From assembly GCA_903839715.1 (NCBI GenBank), contig CAIMDH010000122.1, forward strand, positions 1 through 7,709: DNA of 7,709 nucleotides. Direction: 5' to 3'. The stretch's first letter is position 1. The number at the start of each line of letters is the position of its first letter. The translations under genes and the position numbers were made by a program. Shown piece by piece: positions 5,685 to 7,709 of the stretch. Origin of the DNA: an uncultured bacterium (GTDB lineage: Bacteria; Patescibacteriota; Minisyncoccia; Phycocordibacterales; UBA918). The notes under the pieces were generated by a model. That model made no database searches. It was not told the DNA's origin and was given only the letters and a program-made list of their open reading frames with translations.

Positions 5685-6497
5685 CTATAGACTTTTAATC
5701 TCCAGTTGCACCAAAGAGTTAAAGAAAGCTGGTGGATTATCCTTATCCCAACCACCAGAATCATTGAACTCCCCTAGTGCTTTTTCTAGTACATTAAGTC
5801 CATATTTTCTATAAATACCAATACAATAAGCAACGTTCTTATCTTCGATTTTTCTAGCTATTTCCTTACACCTCATCTCTTCATAGGAATTCTCACGAAA
5901 TGTTGAGAAGTTATAATCTTCCTTCTTTAAAGAAGGCGATTGTAGCGAGTCTTTATCGTTATTCTTTTCTTTATCTTTATCGTTATCGTAACCTCTGACT
6001 TGAGAAAGTATCTTTTCTATATTTGCTTTAGTGTTATCAATACCTTTCTCATCATTAAAGCTCTGACTTAAATCAACAAGCTTTGTCTCAACCTCTGCAT
6101 TTCCAAGAGTTTCCAATAGGTCCTCGCCTATGACTCCAGCATCAGCAAAGTAACCATTGAGTGTCTTTATTTGCTTGCTAGGCAATATCCAATCACCCAT
6201 ATGGACCTCAAACGAACCTCTGCGCCCTGAACGGTCCGAGTACCATATGTACCTCTTACTCTTTAATGAGATAAGAATCTTATTAATGTAGTTTTTTTGA
6301 ACAGGTTGGTTAAAGGCTTCTTTTGCTAGTGTCTCCATTGATACCGTAGCGATACCATACGGACTACCACATACACGCAACCACAGCCATAAATTACGCT
6401 CAGGAATAGTGATTTTACCACTATGATAATCGCTCCGAATATAACGAGGAGTCACAACGTAATTATCTAATTTTATTTCTGTCATATTCATTTCCAT
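5685..6497 (-). CDS. Winged-helix, DnaD/replication-initiator-like protein
   Basis: About 270 residues from the ATG at 6497. The N-terminal part (about 10-110) has a helix-turn-helix shape: VTPRYIRSDYHSGKITIPERNLWLWLR, then VSMETLAKEAF-KNYINKILISLKSKRYIWYSDRSGRRGSF, a recognition helix followed by a wing, as in phage and plasmid replication proteins that begin with a winged helix. A long charged linker follows, with a low-complexity Asp-Asn-Lys stretch (DNDKDKEKNNDKD, about 170-183). The C-terminal helical segment (IEDKNVAYCIGIYRKYGLNVLEKALGEF) resembles DnaD-like domains that bind DNA or load helicase. Alternative starts are TTG 6509, ATG 6491 and ATG 6485; the overlap with the preceding small gene does not decide among them. 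The domain reading is from shape, not a clear family match. It may equally be a transcription regulator. Confidence 0.7.
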   Translation of the reverse strand: MEMNMTEIKLDNYVVTPRYIRSDYHSGKITIPERNLWLWLRVCGSPYGIATVSMETLAKEAFNQPVQKNYINKILISLKSKRYIWYSDRSGRRGSFEVHMGDWILPSKQIKTLNGYFADAGVIGEDLLETLGNAEVETKLVDLSQSFNDEKGIDNTKANIEKILSQVRGYDNDKDKEKNNDKDSLQSPSLKKEDYNFSTFRENSYEEMRCKEIARKIEDKNVAYCIGIYRKYGLNVLEKALGEFNDSGGWDKDNPPAFFNSLVQLEIKSL

Positions 6498-6639
6498 TCT
6501 CTGGCTCAAATACTACCAACTCCACAAACCGACACAGCTGAAGCCCCTTTTCAAGCGCCACAGCACGTTCTAGAACCACACCATAATGCTTTTGGTATAG
6601 CGCTATAAACTCATCAATATGTCGATCCGAGAGTTGCAT
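6463..6639 (-). CDS. 58-residue conserved small element protein
   Basis: A short gene with an intact frame from ATG 6639 to TAA 6463. It begins MQLSDRHIDEFIALYQKHYG, continues VVLERAVALEKGLQLCRFVE and ends in an acidic-polar tail (LVVFEPENGNEYDRNKIR). It is mostly helical, like a short helical-bundle protein. I recall very similar small proteins (MxLSDxxIxEFxxLYxKHxG ... A-ALEKGxxL-R-VELxY) in Patescibacteria elements, usually without an assigned function; that is memory, not a search. It starts 2 nt after the stop of the DUF5659-like gene and overlaps the start of the replication-type gene by 20 to 47 nt depending on its start, so translation is probably coupled across all three. It could be an antitoxin- or regulator-like peptide, but nothing in the sequence proves it. 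Confidence 0.78.
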   Translation of the reverse strand: MQLSDRHIDEFIALYQKHYGVVLERAVALEKGLQLCRFVELVVFEPENGNEYDRNKIR

Positions 6640-6641
6640 AC

Positions 6642-6875
6642 TTAGCCGTTATAGAGTCGATCCTTAAGCTCGCGCATACACTGTGCGAATGCATAGGGTT
6701 CGACCTGAAGTACCCGTTCGCGATAACTAACTAACACTGCGTCTGTATCCTTCTCTCGGGTAAAGCAAAACTGCGCGCGATATTGCGTTTTATCTACACA
6801 CTCTAGCTTATGACCAACGTACTTTAAGACCGTCGCCTCATTTAAATCACTGGTTATATATTCATTGAAATTCAT
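6642..6875 (-). CDS. DUF5659-like small protein
   Basis: 77 residues. The pattern is FNEYITSDLNEATVLKYVGHKL, then YRAQFCFTREKDTDAVLVSYRERVLQVEPYAFAQCMRELKDRLY. This matches what I know of DUF5659: a T-x-D-L-x-x-A-x-x-L start, a strand with a central F-x-F, then a V-D/E-P-x-x-F segment and a final helix ending K-x-R-L-Y. The family is typical of small integrated elements in Patescibacteria; its function is unknown. The start ATG lies in the right arm of an 8-bp inverted repeat, with AAAGAG just upstream as the only Shine-Dalgarno-like sequence. It is the first gene of the tightly packed downstream set and is likely to lead the transcript. Confidence 0.72.
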   Translation of the reverse strand: MNFNEYITSDLNEATVLKYVGHKLECVDKTQYRAQFCFTREKDTDAVLVSYRERVLQVEPYAFAQCMRELKDRLYNG

Positions 6876-6898
6876 AGACTCTTTATTAATGAGTCTAT
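6874..6898 (-). promoter_or_regulatory. Inverted repeat covering the DUF5659 gene start: operator or RNA hairpin
   Basis: ATAGACTC (6874-6881) and GAGTCTAT (6891-6898) are perfect 8-bp arms with a 9-nt AT-only spacer. In the mRNA the right arm contains the AAAGAG-like ribosome site and the first bases of the start codon. A -10-like TATAGT (minus strand, 6911-6906) would start transcription near 6899, exactly at the first arm. The site could be a repressor operator at +1, or a 5' hairpin hiding the start codon. The -35 box is weak. Confidence 0.5.
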
Positions 6899-6933
6899 TA
6901 AATCAACTATACTTTGCTATGTATAAGAATTAT

Positions 6934-6943
6934 GTGATATCAC
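6934..6943. repeat. Perfect 10-bp palindrome GTGATATCAC
   Basis: A perfect palindrome that overlaps the stop codon of the unknown 6940-7709 gene (TGA at 6942-6940) and lies 58 nt upstream of the DUF5659 gene start, close to its possible -35 region. It is a candidate binding site for a dimeric regulator. It is too short and has no U-tract in the right place to be a terminator. Confidence 0.35.
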
Positions 6944-7709
6944 TTTTTTCTGCTATTCCTCTCCAAACTTAAAATTTTACCAACATGGCCATCATCTAAA
7001 AATTCACCTAGTTCTTCAGCAAGTTTCAATCTAATTTGGGATATAGAAAGTTCACTATTGCTATAAATAAAATCCGCTACATGTTGTCTACGTTTCTGTC
7101 GTTTTTTATTATATAGAATTTCTTGACTGCGCTTAGACTCAATTAAATGCCACTTTTTAGATAAAAAATCCTTAATCTGATTAAGTGAAGCTTCAGGATT
7201 TATATAAAGAGCCACAGGATGAGTTTTACTTACATGCTGAAAATGGTCAAACGCACACTTTAAGAGAAATGGGTCATCTAAATTTTCATCTCCATAGTCA
7301 CCTAATTCATCAGGTAAGTAGTCAATCTTTAATAAGTCATCTTTCGCGTCAGTCATTGAATGATGGGGTTCAATAACTTGATTGAAAAAGAAATAATTAC
7401 GAAATAGTGTCATCATACGTTCGCTTTGATATCCTTCACTAGCCACCAAAGCTCTACATGTATTAAAAATTTTGATGCCAATCGTACCCTCTTTTTGAGC
7501 CTCTTCTGGAAGAGGATATATTCTTTTTGGAATGTACAAAAAACTAGCTAATACTGCCTCGGCAGAATCGCCCATAAGATGCTTTTTGTCCTCCTCAGTG
7601 AGCTCTAAACCTTCTTTGGGTATACCTAAAAACTCTCTATATTTCTTGATAAAGTCTACAACAGAGTCCCTACGCACAAACTCACTAAAAGCAATTAGTG
7701 TCTGTTCAG
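6940..7709 (-). CDS. Unknown protein with a possible C-terminal helix-turn-helix, 5'-truncated by the window edge
   Basis: The frame is open to the window end (visible upstream residues EQTLIAFSEF precede a GTG at 7677), so the protein probably starts outside; about 255 residues are visible. I do not recognise the family. The visible part is mainly helical, with an aromatic stretch ASFLYIPKRIYPLPEEAQKEG, a central acidic region DYLPDELGDYGDENLDDPF, and a basic segment EILYNKKRQKRRQHVADFIY. The C-terminal ELSISQIRLKLAEELGEFLDDGHVGKILSL looks like a helix-turn-helix with a recognition helix, suggesting DNA binding. No catalytic motif is apparent. It lies 64 nt upstream of the DUF5659 gene, with two inverted repeats in the gap. 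It may be a regulator or cargo of the element. Confidence 0.7.
   Translation of the reverse strand, partial: EQTLIAFSEFVRRDSVVDFIKKYREFLGIPKEGLELTEEDKKHLMGDSAEAVLASFLYIPKRIYPLPEEAQKEGTIGIKIFNTCRALVASEGYQSERMMTLFRNYFFFNQVIEPHHSMTDAKDDLLKIDYLPDELGDYGDENLDDPFLLKCAFDHFQHVSKTHPVALYINPEASLNQIKDFLSKKWHLIESKRSQEILYNKKRQKRRQHVADFIYSNSELSISQIRLKLAEELGEFLDDGHVGKILSLERNSRKK

Larger units (their letters stand above)
3077..7709. mobile_element. Integrated serine-recombinase element, right end outside the window
   Basis: From the tRNA 3' end to the window edge all genes lie on the minus strand with very small gaps or overlaps, and base composition is visibly more AT-rich than in def-fmt. The order, in transcription direction, is: unknown protein, DUF5659-like protein, 58-residue protein, winged-helix replication-type protein, Cys-rich zinc-ribbon protein, membrane protein, integrase. 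This is a plausible integrative or plasmid-like element: a regulator or replication module followed by an integrase next to the attachment site. No conjugation, capsid or resistance genes are visible in this part. The 6940-7709 gene may be element cargo or part of its core. Confidence 0.7.

Noticed and set aside
5955..5995. Short repeats of TTTATC/GTTATC suggesting a microsatellite or iterons
   Set aside because: They encode the Asp-Asn-Lys linker of the winged-helix protein and are irregular, so linker low complexity explains them.
1..7709. CRISPR array, rRNA or insertion-sequence ends
   Set aside because: No regular repeat-spacer pattern, rRNA-like sequence, transposase or terminal inverted repeats were seen.

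Overview
The window looks like a junction between a bacterial chromosome and an integrated mobile element, most likely from a member of the Candidate Phyla Radiation (Patescibacteria). That assignment is inference: it rests on very compact gene packing, mostly absent Shine-Dalgarno sequences, no encoded tRNA CCA end, a group I intron inside a tRNA gene, and a set of small element proteins (a DUF5659-like protein, a 58-residue acidic protein, a zinc-ribbon protein) that I recall from such genomes. No marker gene here proves the phylum.

Chromosomal part, 1 to about 2450. The plus strand carries the end of def (peptide deformylase) overlapping fmt (methionyl-tRNA formyltransferase) by ATGA, so the two enzymes of N-formyl-methionine addition and removal form one operon. 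A near-perfect bidirectional hairpin terminator (1300-1336) separates it from a convergent minus-strand operon: a glutaredoxin/GST-N-like thiol protein, a DUF167 (YggU-type) protein and a ribosome hibernation factor (HPF/RaiA family).

tRNA locus, about 2339 to 3135. A plus-strand promoter (TTGAAT-16-TACAAT) drives a tRNA-Asn(GUU) gene split inside its anticodon, after U35, by a 590-nt group I intron that encodes an HNH homing endonuclease. The exons (2415-2448, 3039-3076) assemble into a complete cloverleaf, and a hairpin plus U-tract terminator follows at 3109-3135.

Element part, from the tRNA 3' half to the window end. All genes are on the minus strand and closely spaced: an unknown protein with a possible C-terminal helix-turn-helix (cut by the window end), a DUF5659-like protein behind a start-codon hairpin or operator, a 58-residue protein, a winged-helix replication-type protein, a Cys-rich zinc-ribbon protein, a two-helix membrane protein, and a large serine recombinase. 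The recombinase frame does not stop before the tRNA. Its last 16 codons are read antisense from the tRNA 3' exon and the end of the intron. The simplest reading is that the tRNA 3' half is the integration site, so a group I intron and a serine-recombinase element share one tRNA-Asn gene, one in the anticodon loop and one on the T-arm side. The distal end of the element is not in the window.
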